From assembly GCF_003353015.1 (NCBI RefSeq), contig NZ_QREM01000007.1, forward strand, positions 868,044-932,043: 64,000 nt of DNA, given 5' to 3'. Below are positions 50,437 through 59,913 of the stretch, one piece after another. Below the pieces are notes generated by a model that did no database searches, was not told the origin of the DNA, and saw only the letters and a list, made by a program, of their open reading frames with translations. A program made the translations under genes and the position numbers. Numbering within the stretch: position 1 is the stretch's first letter; each line of letters begins with the position of its first letter. Origin of the DNA: Xanthomonas arboricola (lineage in GTDB: Bacteria; Pseudomonadota; Gammaproteobacteria; Xanthomonadales; Xanthomonadaceae).

Positions 50437-50865
50437 TCAGTGATTGACGATCTCTCCATGCATCGCGGCCAGCCGCGCCAACAGGCGGTTCTGGGTGCGG
50501 CGCGGAATCCTGCGCTGGTCCATTGCCCAGTTGAGGTCCTCGACCAGCGCGTTGAAGTCGCCGTCGCGAATGACCAGGTGCGCATGCGCCTGCCTCATCG
50601 ACTTGGCGGTATCCGGGCACGGGCCGTCGGCGACATGGCAGAACTTCTGCACGAGGCGTTCGTTGAGCATCACGATGTTGACGCGCGCGAAGGTGTCGAC
50701 GATGCGTGGGTCGTCGGCAATGCGCGACAGCATGGTTTCCACCAGCGCTTCGATGCCGGCCTGTCCGCCGAGTTCGTCATACAGCGTGGCGCGCGGTGGC
50801 GTGGTGGCGCAGGCCCCCATCAGCGCCAGCACGCCCAGCAAGCACCAGCGCAGCCGTCGCTTCAT
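50437..50865 (-). CDS. Group I truncated globin with lipoprotein signal
   Basis: 142-aa protein. The N terminus MKRRLRWCLLGVLALMGAC is a lipoprotein-like signal with candidate lipidated Cys19. A truncated-haemoglobin domain follows: LYDELGGQAGIEALVETML near residue 28, DTFARVNIVMLNERLVQKFCHVADG, and MRQAHAHLVIRDGDFNALVEDL, where His94 is the likely proximal haem ligand. Export of a globin to the envelope is unusual. The start overlaps the DUF3034 stop by 1 nt (TGATG), making it the last gene of the four-gene unit. Confidence 0.87.
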   Translation of the reverse strand: MKRRLRWCLLGVLALMGACATTPPRATLYDELGGQAGIEALVETMLSRIADDPRIVDTFARVNIVMLNERLVQKFCHVADGPCPDTAKSMRQAHAHLVIRDGDFNALVEDLNWAMDQRRIPRRTQNRLLARLAAMHGEIVNH

Positions 50866-51737
50866 CACAACGCCACCTGCAGGGAAAGATAAGGGCCACG
50901 CTGGTCGGTGAGCGTGGCGATGTCGCCAAGCTCGGCCCATGCCGCGGTCAGGGACACATGCTTGCTCGGAAACCAGGCCACGAATCCATCCGCCCAGGCC
51001 TGCTCGCGGGCGAAGCCAAGGTTGTCGGGCTTGTCGCGATACTCCACGCCGACCACCCAGGCCGGCGACAGTACGACGGCGGCGCTGGCCTCGCCGACCA
51101 GCCGATAGCTGTTGCGACGATCGCCGCCGAACCCGAGCAGGCCGGTCTGATTGGCGCGGGTCGCGCGCAGCGTGCCGTTGAGCAGCAACTGGTAGCCACC
51201 CGCGCCCTGCAGCAACAAGCGGCTGGCGCTGACATGGACATCGGTGCCGTGATCGTCGCGCGCGCCGAGCGCCAGCGGCAGCGTGCCATTGCGCAGGCGC
51301 TTGTACTGCAGCCCCACACTGACCTGCGGCGCATGCCCGTAGACCAGGTCGCCGTGGACCCGCAGCTTGGCGCCGAACACGTCCTGGCCGAGCGCATTCC
51401 ATGGCAATCCCAGCCGATCCTGCAGGGTACCCAGATCCAGCCGCTGCCGCGCCAGCGACAATTCCAGCCGATTGCCGACCGTGAGTGCGGCGCCTTGCAC
51501 GTCGAGCCGGTAATCGCCGCTGTCCACGTGCGTGGCGAACAGGACGGTGCCGAGTTGGTCGCGGGTGCCGTAGCCCGACAGCGTGGCCCACGGCACGATG
51601 CCGCCCCCGCTGCTGCCTTCGATCATCGACACGCCGCCGGTGGCGAGCAGACGCCCGTCGCCCGCGATCGCCGACGCGGGTGCGATGGCCAGCCCGACCA
51701 GTGCCGCAGCCAGCGGAGCGCTCCGCCACCTGGTCAT
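50865..51737 (-). CDS. DUF3034-type envelope protein
   Basis: 290-aa exported protein. A signal peptide (APLAAALVGLAIAPASAIAG) is followed by GRLLATGGVSMIEGSSGGGIVPWATLSGYG, which I associate with the DUF3034 family. Alternating hydrophobic strands and a C-terminal LQVAL end suggest an outer-membrane beta-barrel, but no terminal aromatic residue is seen. Function unknown. Overlaps the GGDEF-EAL gene upstream by ATGA and the globin gene downstream by 1 nt. Confidence 0.72.
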   Translation of the reverse strand: MTRWRSAPLAAALVGLAIAPASAIAGDGRLLATGGVSMIEGSSGGGIVPWATLSGYGTRDQLGTVLFATHVDSGDYRLDVQGAALTVGNRLELSLARQRLDLGTLQDRLGLPWNALGQDVFGAKLRVHGDLVYGHAPQVSVGLQYKRLRNGTLPLALGARDDHGTDVHVSASRLLLQGAGGYQLLLNGTLRATRANQTGLLGFGGDRRNSYRLVGEASAAVVLSPAWVVGVEYRDKPDNLGFAREQAWADGFVAWFPSKHVSLTAAWAELGDIATLTDQRGPYLSLQVAL

Positions 51738-54100
51738 CGATGCACTCCCGCCTGCGCTGCCGGCGCCAGGTCGAGTTGACGCAGGCACCAGGCGACCAGT
51801 GGTGCTTCTTCCAGTGGCGGCGCGTACAGATAGCCCTGCACCATGTCGCAGCCGTAACCGCGCAACAGCTCCAGGGCGGTGCCGTTCTCCACGCCCTCGG
51901 CGATCACGCTCAAGCCCAGGTTGTGCCCGAGATCGATGGTGCTGCGCACGATGAATGCATCGTCGGTGCCTTCGGCCAGCTGCATGACGAAGCTCTTGTC
52001 GATCTTCAATTCGTTCACCGGCATCCGCTTGAGCTGCGCCAACGAGGAATAGCCGGTACCGAAGTCGTCGATGGACAGTCGCACGCCGACGCTGCGCAGC
52101 TGATGCAGCATGTGCAGCGCGAATTCGACATCGCGCATCAACGCGCTTTCGGTCAGTTCCAGCGTGACCGACTGCGCCGGCACCGCGTGATGCTCCAGAC
52201 GGCCGCGCACGTAATCGGGCAAGCCGGGGTCGGACAGGTCCAGCGCGGAAAGATTGATCGCCATGCCCAGCTCCAGGCCCTGCCGGCGCCATTGCGCCTG
52301 GCAATGCAGCGCCTCGTCCAGCACGAAGCGGGTCAAGGGATGGATCACCCCGGAGTGCTCGGCCAGCGGAATGAATTCCTCCGGCCCGATCGCACCCAGC
52401 ACCGGATGGTGCCAGCGCACCAGCACCTCCACCTGCTCGACGCGATCGTTGCGCAGGCAGATCTTGGGCTGGAAGCGCAAGGTCAGCTCGTTGCCGCCAA
52501 TGGCCTGGCGCAGATCGCCGGTCAGCCGCAGCCGACGCAGATGCTGCTCGTCCTGGCCCAGGCGGTACACGCTGGCACCGATGGTGGTCACGTTGCCGCC
52601 CTGGCGGCGTGCGATGTCGGCGCGCCGCAGCAAGGTGTCAGGATCGGCACCGTGCTCGGGAACCAGGGCGATGCCGATGCTGGCTTCCAGCTGGATGCGC
52701 GCCTGCGGCAGCGCCAGCGGACGGCGCAACTGCAGCAGCAGGCGCTGCGCATCCTGTTGCACGGTGGCGGCATCGGCCTGCGCCACCACCACCATGAACT
52801 CGTCGCTGCCCAGCCGCCCGACCAGATTGGGTTCCTGCACCACGTCGGCAAGCCGACGGCCCACCTCGACCAGGACCTGGTCGGCGAAGTCGTGGCCCAG
52901 GCTGTCGTTGAGCTCCTTGAAGCGCTCCAGATCCAGGATCAGTACCGCGGCGGTACCGCCGGAGGCCACGGTCCGGTCCACCACTTCCGTCAGCCGCTCC
53001 AGCAGGCAGATGCGATTGGGCAAGCCGGTCAAGGCATCGTGGCGCGCCTGGTGCAGGATGTGCTGCTCGCGACTGGCGATCTGCTGCTGCATGCGCCCGA
53101 AGCTGTCGGCCAACTCGGCCAGTTCGCGCCCGGATGGCACTTCGACCGCGGTGTGGTAGTCGCCGCGCTGGATGCGCCGTGCGGCCTGCACCAGTTGCGC
53201 GACCGGCCTGCTGACGCTGCGCGCCAGGAAGATCGCCACACCCAGCGCCGCCGCCGTTGCCAGACCCGCCAGCAGCAGGATGCGCAACTTGAGCACCCGG
53301 TAGGGTGCCACCGCGCGATCCAGCGAGGCCTGCAGCGCGACCCGCACATGGCTGTCGCCCTGGATCGACTGCAGCTTGACCAGGTAACGCGACTGGGCCA
53401 GCGTCAATGCGATCGCCCCGCCCTGCGCGCGTTCGGCCACCGGCAACTGCTGCGCGAACTCGGCACGCGCGGCCGGCTCCAGGGTGGAGGCCAGCACGCG
53501 CACCGGCGGTCCATCGGTGAAGAAGGTCGCATCCAGCCCGGTGGTGGAGCGAAAATCCTGCGCCAGGCCGTCGCCGGATTCGTTGCCGATCGCGATCCAG
53601 CCGACCCGGCTCGGTGCCAGCACCTGCACCACCGCCAGCCGGACGATGCGGCTGTCCAAGGCGACCACGCCGACCGCGCGCCCATCGCGCCGGGCCTGCT
53701 GCAGCAGGGTCTGTACCGCGCGCAGCTGTTCGGCCTGCGGCAGATCGGCGAGCCCGGTCAGAAATTCGCCGTCCGGAGACAGCAGCAGCGCGGTCTGCGC
53801 CGACATGCGCGCGGCGTGATTGCGCAATGCCGACTGCATGGTCGGCACATCGCCACTGGCCACGGCCGCGCGAAAACCGAAGTCGTCGGCCAGCACCGAG
53901 GCCGACTGCATCAGCTGTTCGTCGCGGCGCAGGTTGATGCGTTGCCAGACGCGCTCGCCGATCTGCAGTTCTTCGCCCAGCTGGGCCTTGACGCTGCGCT
54001 CGGTGGCGACCTGCACCGCGATGAAGGTCAGTGCCTGCGTGGCGAGCACGACCAGCACCAACAAGGCCGCGATCCGGGTATGCAGGCGCATGGCCTTCAT
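51734..54100 (-). CDS. Membrane GGDEF-EAL protein, probable c-di-GMP phosphodiesterase
   Basis: 788-aa inner-membrane signalling protein. TM1 (about 9-31) and TM2 (about 272-293) bracket a roughly 240-residue periplasmic sensor domain, followed by HAMP (294-346). The GGDEF domain has GSDEF at 431-435, with Ser replacing the second Gly, so cyclase activity is doubtful. The EAL domain is complete: E558 (EVLVRW), N616, E648, D678-D679 (DDFGTGYSSL), K702, E735 and Q755. The likely activity is hydrolysis of c-di-GMP in response to a periplasmic cue. ATG 54100 overlaps the cupredoxin stop. Confidence 0.9.
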   Translation of the reverse strand: MKAMRLHTRIAALLVLVVLATQALTFIAVQVATERSVKAQLGEELQIGERVWQRINLRRDEQLMQSASVLADDFGFRAAVASGDVPTMQSALRNHAARMSAQTALLLSPDGEFLTGLADLPQAEQLRAVQTLLQQARRDGRAVGVVALDSRIVRLAVVQVLAPSRVGWIAIGNESGDGLAQDFRSTTGLDATFFTDGPPVRVLASTLEPAARAEFAQQLPVAERAQGGAIALTLAQSRYLVKLQSIQGDSHVRVALQASLDRAVAPYRVLKLRILLLAGLATAAALGVAIFLARSVSRPVAQLVQAARRIQRGDYHTAVEVPSGRELAELADSFGRMQQQIASREQHILHQARHDALTGLPNRICLLERLTEVVDRTVASGGTAAVLILDLERFKELNDSLGHDFADQVLVEVGRRLADVVQEPNLVGRLGSDEFMVVVAQADAATVQQDAQRLLLQLRRPLALPQARIQLEASIGIALVPEHGADPDTLLRRADIARRQGGNVTTIGASVYRLGQDEQHLRRLRLTGDLRQAIGGNELTLRFQPKICLRNDRVEQVEVLVRWHHPVLGAIGPEEFIPLAEHSGVIHPLTRFVLDEALHCQAQWRRQGLELGMAINLSALDLSDPGLPDYVRGRLEHHAVPAQSVTLELTESALMRDVEFALHMLHQLRSVGVRLSIDDFGTGYSSLAQLKRMPVNELKIDKSFVMQLAEGTDDAFIVRSTIDLGHNLGLSVIAEGVENGTALELLRGYGCDMVQGYLYAPPLEEAPLVAWCLRQLDLAPAAQAGVHR

Positions 54101-54795
54101 GGCTTCGGCGTCTTCGGCGTCTTCGGGTCGGCGCGGCGGAACTTGTCCTGCAGCGCGCGCACGCGCGCATCCGGTGGCGCGGCCGCAGGTGCGGCGCCGG
54201 TGGTCTGCACGCTCACGCGGCGTTGCACGGCCTCGCGCGCAAGCGCCACCGGCTCGGTGAGCGCGGCGCCCTTGAGGCGTGGATGCCAGACCCGCAGCGT
54301 GTAGTTGCCTGCAGGCGCCTCCAGCTGCACGCGACCGTCGCCGCCGGTCTTGCCAAAGTACGGCGTATCCATCACCACGATATAGCCCAGCATCCAGTCG
54401 TGGATATTGCAGCCCACCGTCACCAGGCCAGCTTGGTCGAAGCGCACCGGCGCGGCCGTGCTGCCCTGGAACAGCGGCAATTCGAAGCGCTTGGCGGGGG
54501 AGAACGAATAGACCTGGTGGCGAATCTGGTCGTTGTTGGGAAACCGCACCAGGGTGCCGGTGCGCACCGCCAGCACGGCGGGCACGAACTGCGAATTGAC
54601 CTGGTCCATCTCCACGGTCCGGGGCGCGCCGGCGGCCACCGGACGTGCCGGCTCCAGGCTCACCACCGCATCGACCAACATGCCATTGGCATCGACGACG
54701 GTGACGTTGACCGGCGTTGCCGATGCAACGCTTGCGGCGCAGTACGCCAGCAACCCCGAAACCGGGCCGATCCGTTTGAACCACTGCGTCTGCAT
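54097..54795 (-). CDS. Periplasmic cupredoxin-like protein (methylamine-utilisation-type annotation)
   Basis: 232-aa exported protein, first gene of the unit. After the signal peptide (ending ASVASA near residue 26) comes a cupredoxin fold with a complete type 1 copper set: His93 (NNDQIRHQVYSF), Cys129, His132 and Met135 (GCNIHDWM). The C-x2-H-x2-M spacing is that of amicyanin. A carboxypeptidase-regulatory-like strand region follows (GDGRVQLEAPAGNYTLRVWHP), then a charged Pro/Lys tail. Such proteins are often labelled methylamine utilisation, but no mau gene is near, so that pathway is unlikely here. Confidence 0.82.
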   Translation of the reverse strand: MQTQWFKRIGPVSGLLAYCAASVASATPVNVTVVDANGMLVDAVVSLEPARPVAAGAPRTVEMDQVNSQFVPAVLAVRTGTLVRFPNNDQIRHQVYSFSPAKRFELPLFQGSTAAPVRFDQAGLVTVGCNIHDWMLGYIVVMDTPYFGKTGGDGRVQLEAPAGNYTLRVWHPRLKGAALTEPVALAREAVQRRVSVQTTGAAPAAAPPDARVRALQDKFRRADPKTPKTPKP

Positions 54796-54995
54796 GCGCC
54801 CCCCCAGGCCTGGTGCAATCGGCAGCGCGCGCCAGGCAAATCCGACGTCGCGCTAGCGATCAGACTGGGTTATCGGCTGAGGGGATTGCAAGCTTTAACC
54901 AGTCGCGAGCAGAAGTTCATGAATCAAACTGTGCAAGCGGTCATGCCGATGGTGCGAGCGCGGCTGCTGGCTGTGCTCGCACTGCTGCCAACGGA

Positions 54996-55934
54996 CTACT
55001 TCAGCTTGATTTCGCGCAGACGTTCTTCCAGAAAACCGTGCGCGGTGATCGGCTCGGGATACCGGCTCGGATTGTCGGTGGTGATGCACGAGGGCAGCAC
55101 GTCGATCAGGAAATCCGGGTTGGGATGCAGGAAGAACGGCACCGAATAGCGCGGCTGGCGCGCCTGTTCGCCCGGCGGGTTGACCACGCGATGGATGGTG
55201 GACGGATACACGTGGTTGGTCAGCCGTTGCAGCATGTCGCCGATGTTGACCACGATGGTGTCGGCATCGGCAGTGAACGGGACCCACTCGCCATCGTTGG
55301 AGCGCACTTCCAGCCCGGCCGCGCTGGCACCGACCAGCAGGGTGATGAAGTTGATGTCGCCATGCGCGCCGGCACGCACGTTGGGGATATCGTCGCTGGT
55401 GATCGGCGGGTAGTGGATCGGCCGCAGGATCGAGTTGCCGTTGTTGGTCTTGTCGACGAAATACTCCTGCGGCAGGCCGATATGCAGCGCCAGCGCCGAC
55501 AGCACGCGCGAGCCCAGGTGGTCCAGCTGCTGGTACAGGCGATAGCCGCGCTCACGGAACCCGGGCACTTCTTCCGGCCACAGATTCGGCGCCATCACCT
55601 CGCGGTACGGCGAATCGTCCGGGATTTCGCGGCCGATATGCCAGAACTCCTTCAGGTCGAAATGCTTGGAATCCTTGGCGGTTTCCACGCCGAACGCGGT
55701 ATAGCCGCGCGCGCCGCCACTGCCTTTGACGTGGTAGCGCTGCTTGACCTCTTCCGGCAGTGCGAAGAACGCCTTGAACACCTCGTAGGCGCCATCGATA
55801 TCGGCCTGCGCGATGCCGTGGTTGCGGATACCGGCAAAGCCCCACTGCCGATAGGCTGCGCCGAGCTCGGCGACGAAGGCGTCGCGGTCGCTGTCGAAAC
55901 GGGTGATGTCCAGGGTCGGGATGCGGGCGCTCAT
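54996..55934 (-). CDS. 2-oxoglutarate/Fe(II) oxygenase, isopenicillin-N-synthase-like
   Basis: 312-aa non-haem iron oxygenase. DIOX N-terminal segment (YRQWGFAGIRNHGIAQADID near residue 30) and the Fe ligands HxD in GAHGDINFITLL (near 190) are seen. The third His is in YPSTIHRVVNP near 245, and the 2-oxoglutarate Arg motif lies in QPRYSVPFFLHPN near 260. Substrate not identifiable; plant-hormone or ethylene-forming homologues exist in this superfamily but no specific motif supports them. A 200-bp gap separates it from the cupredoxin gene. Confidence 0.87.
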   Translation of the reverse strand: MSARIPTLDITRFDSDRDAFVAELGAAYRQWGFAGIRNHGIAQADIDGAYEVFKAFFALPEEVKQRYHVKGSGGARGYTAFGVETAKDSKHFDLKEFWHIGREIPDDSPYREVMAPNLWPEEVPGFRERGYRLYQQLDHLGSRVLSALALHIGLPQEYFVDKTNNGNSILRPIHYPPITSDDIPNVRAGAHGDINFITLLVGASAAGLEVRSNDGEWVPFTADADTIVVNIGDMLQRLTNHVYPSTIHRVVNPPGEQARQPRYSVPFFLHPNPDFLIDVLPSCITTDNPSRYPEPITAHGFLEERLREIKLK

Positions 55935-55982
55935 ACGGATATCTGCAGTTGAAGTCGGGAAGTCGAAAGGAAGGCCTGCCGC

Positions 55983-56072
55983 TCAGGACAGCAGGCGATA
56001 CAACAGGTAGAACGTCGCGGCCTTGGCAACGACCACGCACACGCCAATGATCAGCGACTCACGCCGCGTCAC
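55983..56072 (-). CDS. Possible 29-aa small membrane protein after glmM
   Basis: A GTG-started frame overlaps the last 14 nt of glmM and encodes [20 protein letters not shown] then FYLLYRLLS: a basic N terminus followed by one continuous hydrophobic helix. The size, charge pattern and coupling to the glmM stop fit a single-pass small membrane protein. No family was recognised and chance cannot be excluded. Confidence 0.4.
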   Translation of the reverse strand: MTRRESLIIGVCVVVAKAATFYLLYRLLS

Positions 56073-57408
56073 GCACGGCCCCGGAGAGGCGGTCGAGGGT
56101 GTCCTGCATCAGGCCGGCGTCGTCGGCTTCCACGGTCACCCGCACCACCGGTTCGGTGCCGGACGGACGCAGGAACGCACGCCCCCGGCCGTGCACGGCG
56201 GCCTGCGCCTGCTGCAGTGCCTGCTGCACGCCGGCGGCCTCCACGATCGCCTTGGCCGCACCGCCCTCCAGCCGCACGTTGACGGTCTTCTGCGGCACCT
56301 TGCTCAGGCTGCCCAGGGCCTGGCGCAGGCTCTGTCCATCGCGGCCCAGGGCCTCGAGCACCTGCAGCGCACTGACGATGCCATCGCCGGTGGTGGCGCG
56401 ATCCAGGCACAGCAGATGGCCGGAAGTTTCGCCACCCAGCGTGCCGCCGCCTTCGACCAGCGCCTGGTGCACATAGCGGTCGCCGACCTTGGCGCGCTGG
56501 AACGGGATGTTCCGTGCAGCCAGCGCCTGTTCCAGGCCGTAGTTGGTCATCAGCGTGCCGACCACGGTGCCGGTAAGCCGGCCGCTGGCCTGCCAGGAGC
56601 ACGCGAGCAGGTAAAGCAGGTCATCGCCATCGACCGGGTTGCCCTGGTCGTCGGCCATCAGCACGCGGTCGCCATCGCCGTCGAAGGCGATGCCCAGCTG
56701 CGCGCCGCTCTCGCGCACCTTGGCGGCGAGATTGTCGATATGGGTGGAGCCGACACCGGCGTTGATGTTCAGCCCGTCGGGTGCGGCACCGATGACGACC
56801 ACGTCCGCACCCAGCTCGCGGAACAGCATCGGCGCGATGTGGTACGTCGCCCCGTGCGCGCAGTCCAGCACCATCTTCAGGCCCTGCAGGGTGAACCCGC
56901 GCGCCACGCTGGCCTTGCAGAACTCGATGTAGCGACCGATCGCATCGCGGGTGCGGATCGCCTTGCCCAGGCGCTCCGACTCCACGGTGTGGAACGGCTC
57001 GTCCAGCGCGGCCTCGATCGCCGCTTCGGTGGCGTCGTCGAGCTTCTCGCCTTCGGCGGAGAAGAACTTGATGCCGTTGTCGTAATGCGGATTGTGCGAG
57101 GCGCTGATCACCACGCCGGCGTCGGCGCGCAGCGTGTTGGTCAGGAAGGCGATGGCCGGGGTCGGCATCGGACCGATCAGCTGCACGTCGGCGCCGGCGG
57201 CGACCAGGCCGGCTTCCAGTGCGGCTTCGAACATGTAACCGGAAATCCGGGTGTCCTTGCCGATCAGCACCAGCGGGCGCTTGCTGCGGCCCTGGGTCAG
57301 CACCCGACCGAGCGCATTGCCCAGCCGCAGCACGAAATCGGCCGATATCACGCCCTGACCGACCCGACCACGGATGCCGTCGGTTCCAAAATACTTGCGA
57401 CTGCTCAT
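56059..57408 (-). CDS. glmM: Phosphoglucosamine mutase
   Basis: 449-aa alpha-phosphohexomutase converting glucosamine 6-phosphate to glucosamine 1-phosphate for peptidoglycan and LPS. N-terminal [16 protein letters not shown], catalytic phosphoserine loop [18 protein letters not shown] near residue 98-115, metal loop [13 protein letters not shown] near 240, sugar-specific GGETSGHLL near 325, and phosphate site [15 protein letters not shown] near 410. Short gap to accD upstream. Confidence 0.97.
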   Translation of the reverse strand: MSSRKYFGTDGIRGRVGQGVISADFVLRLGNALGRVLTQGRSKRPLVLIGKDTRISGYMFEAALEAGLVAAGADVQLIGPMPTPAIAFLTNTLRADAGVVISASHNPHYDNGIKFFSAEGEKLDDATEAAIEAALDEPFHTVESERLGKAIRTRDAIGRYIEFCKASVARGFTLQGLKMVLDCAHGATYHIAPMLFRELGADVVVIGAAPDGLNINAGVGSTHIDNLAAKVRESGAQLGIAFDGDGDRVLMADDQGNPVDGDDLLYLLACSWQASGRLTGTVVGTLMTNYGLEQALAARNIPFQRAKVGDRYVHQALVEGGGTLGGETSGHLLCLDRATTGDGIVSALQVLEALGRDGQSLRQALGSLSKVPQKTVNVRLEGGAAKAIVEAAGVQQALQQAQAAVHGRGRAFLRPSGTEPVVRVTVEADDAGLMQDTLDRLSGAVRDAA

Positions 57409-57490
57409 GCGTTGCGGTGTTCCTGCCTACGGGTGGACGCACACGCGGAGGCGCGTGCGACGGTGTCGCGCCAGCGCGCGACCACTGGCC

Positions 57491-58375
<885 letters not shown>

Positions 58376-58582
58376 GCGTGTATGACAATCCATGCAGGGC
58401 GGCCATGTGGGCCGCAGAGGGGCGACAGTCTAACGCGCTGCGGGAAAGCCGAGGTAGCGCGCAGGCGAAACAGGGGCTGGCTGGCCCGGCCCACGCTTGC
58501 CGTGCGGCCGCCCCACGGCTGGCGTGCCGATGGCGCGCCAGCCTTGCCCCTCCTCGCCCGCGGGCGCAGAAGGGCTGTGGTG

Positions 58583-59401
58583 TCAGGCCGGGTCGAGCGC
58601 CTGCCGCAGCGGGGCCAGGAAAGCCTCGGCCCGTTCGCGGGCGCTGCGGACATCGGTGGCTTCGGCCAGTGCGGCGACCAGCGCGCTGCCGACCACCACG
58701 CCGTCGGCGTCGACGGCCATGGCGGCGGCACTGGCGGCGTCCTTGATGCCAAAACCGGCCACCACCGGGGCGCCGGCACGGCGGCGCAGCTGGCGCAGGC
58801 GGTCGCTGGCGGCATGGGTGTCGAGCAGGTTCGAGGCGCCGGTGACGCCGGCGAAGCTGACGTAGTACAGATAGCCCTGGGCGCTGCTGCACAGCATGTC
58901 CAGGCGCTGCTCGCTGGTGGTCGGCGACGCCAGTGCGATCAGCGCCAGGCCGACCTCGGTGAAGATCGCGCGGGTCTCGTCCGCCTCTTCGGGCGGCAGA
59001 TCGACCAGGAGCAGGCCATCCACACCGGCAGCGACGGCGGCTTCGGCGAAGCGCCGGGTGCCGTGGATCTCGATCGGGTTGAGGTAGCCCATCAGCACCA
59101 CCGGCGTGGTGGCGTCCTCACGGCGGAACTCGTGCACCGCTTCCAGTACATAGGCCAGGCCGGCACCACGGCCCAGCGCGCGCTCGGAGCTGCGCTGGAT
59201 GGTGGGGCCGTCGGCCATCGGATCGGAAAACGGCACGCCGAGTTCGATGACGTCGGCGCCGGCACGCACCAGCGCATGCATCACCGGCACCGTGGCTTCC
59301 AGCGACGGATCGCCGGCGGTGATGAAGGGGATCAGGGCCTTGCGGCCGGTGTTGCGCAGCGCATCGAAACGCGCGGCGATGCGGTCGGGCAGACGACTCA
59401 T
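58583..59401 (-). CDS. trpA: Tryptophan synthase alpha chain
   Basis: 272-aa TIM-barrel enzyme cleaving indole-3-glycerol phosphate. Features: FITAGDPSLEATVPVMHALV near residue 27, the catalytic Glu in DVIELGVPFSDPMADGPTIQ near 50, the second catalytic Asp near 60 (SDPMADG), and LLLVDLPPEEADE near 130. The phosphate loop VVAGFGIKDA lies near 212. ATG 59401 has a GGAGG site 7 nt upstream and overlaps the stop of the preceding small gene (ATGA). Confidence 0.96.
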   Translation of the reverse strand: MSRLPDRIAARFDALRNTGRKALIPFITAGDPSLEATVPVMHALVRAGADVIELGVPFSDPMADGPTIQRSSERALGRGAGLAYVLEAVHEFRREDATTPVVLMGYLNPIEIHGTRRFAEAAVAAGVDGLLLVDLPPEEADETRAIFTEVGLALIALASPTTSEQRLDMLCSSAQGYLYYVSFAGVTGASNLLDTHAASDRLRQLRRRAGAPVVAGFGIKDAASAAAMAVDADGVVVGSALVAALAEATDVRSARERAEAFLAPLRQALDPA

Positions 59402-59913
59402 GCGCACCCCTCCACCAACTGCACGGCGTCCCAGGTTCCCCAGTACATCAATCTCACGCTGCCTTCTCCGGTTTCATAGCGAACCGCGAACCCGCTGTGC
59501 GGATCGCGCCAGGTCAAATAAAGATCGTTGCCGTCACCGTCGCCATCATGGTGCGGCTCGACGCGATAGCCTGCCGGCAGGCGCGCACGCGCGCTGGCCT
59601 CGCTATCGCCGATGGAAATGCCGAACGGACCAACCGTCGCGGCATCGGTCACGTCGAAGCGGACGACACGCCCGTCCTGCAGCATCATCGACACACCGGC
59701 GGGAAGCAGCCCCGCCTCCACGTAGTCGCAGCTTTCGATCGGACCGACGTTGAACCGCTTCCAGGCCGCTTGCGGCGCGAGCTCGGCAAAACGCTGGCCT
59801 ACGCGCACCGGGCCACTGCGGTCCAGCGCCGGTGCCGCCGCAGCGACGGCCAGCGCAGACGCAGACAGCAGCGCAACACCGCCGACGAGGCTGCGCATGC
59901 GCCGTTCGATCAC
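59398..59913 (-). CDS. Small secreted protein nested between trpB and trpA
   Basis: 171-aa exported protein of unknown function. The GTG start overlaps the trpB stop as GTGA and the stop overlaps the trpA start as ATGA. An in-frame ATG at 59898 is the alternative. Signal peptide [20 protein letters not shown] ending near AAA-AP. The mature part contains a Ca-loop-like [11 protein letters not shown] at about residues 130-140 and a Cys pair (ESCDYV, EGCA). Nothing links it to tryptophan synthesis except coupling. Coding capacity and coupling are clear; function is not. Confidence 0.75.
   Translation of the reverse strand: MIERRMRSLVGGVALLSASALAVAAAAPALDRSGPVRVGQRFAELAPQAAWKRFNVGPIESCDYVEAGLLPAGVSMMLQDGRVVRFDVTDAATVGPFGISIGDSEASARARLPAGYRVEPHHDGDGDGNDLYLTWRDPHSGFAVRYETGEGSVRLMYWGTWDAVQLVEGCA

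Noticed and set aside
54796-54995. Promoter search before the cupredoxin operon
   Set aside because: TTGCAA on the minus strand near 54884-54889 lacks a matching -10 at 16-18 nt, so no promoter is called.
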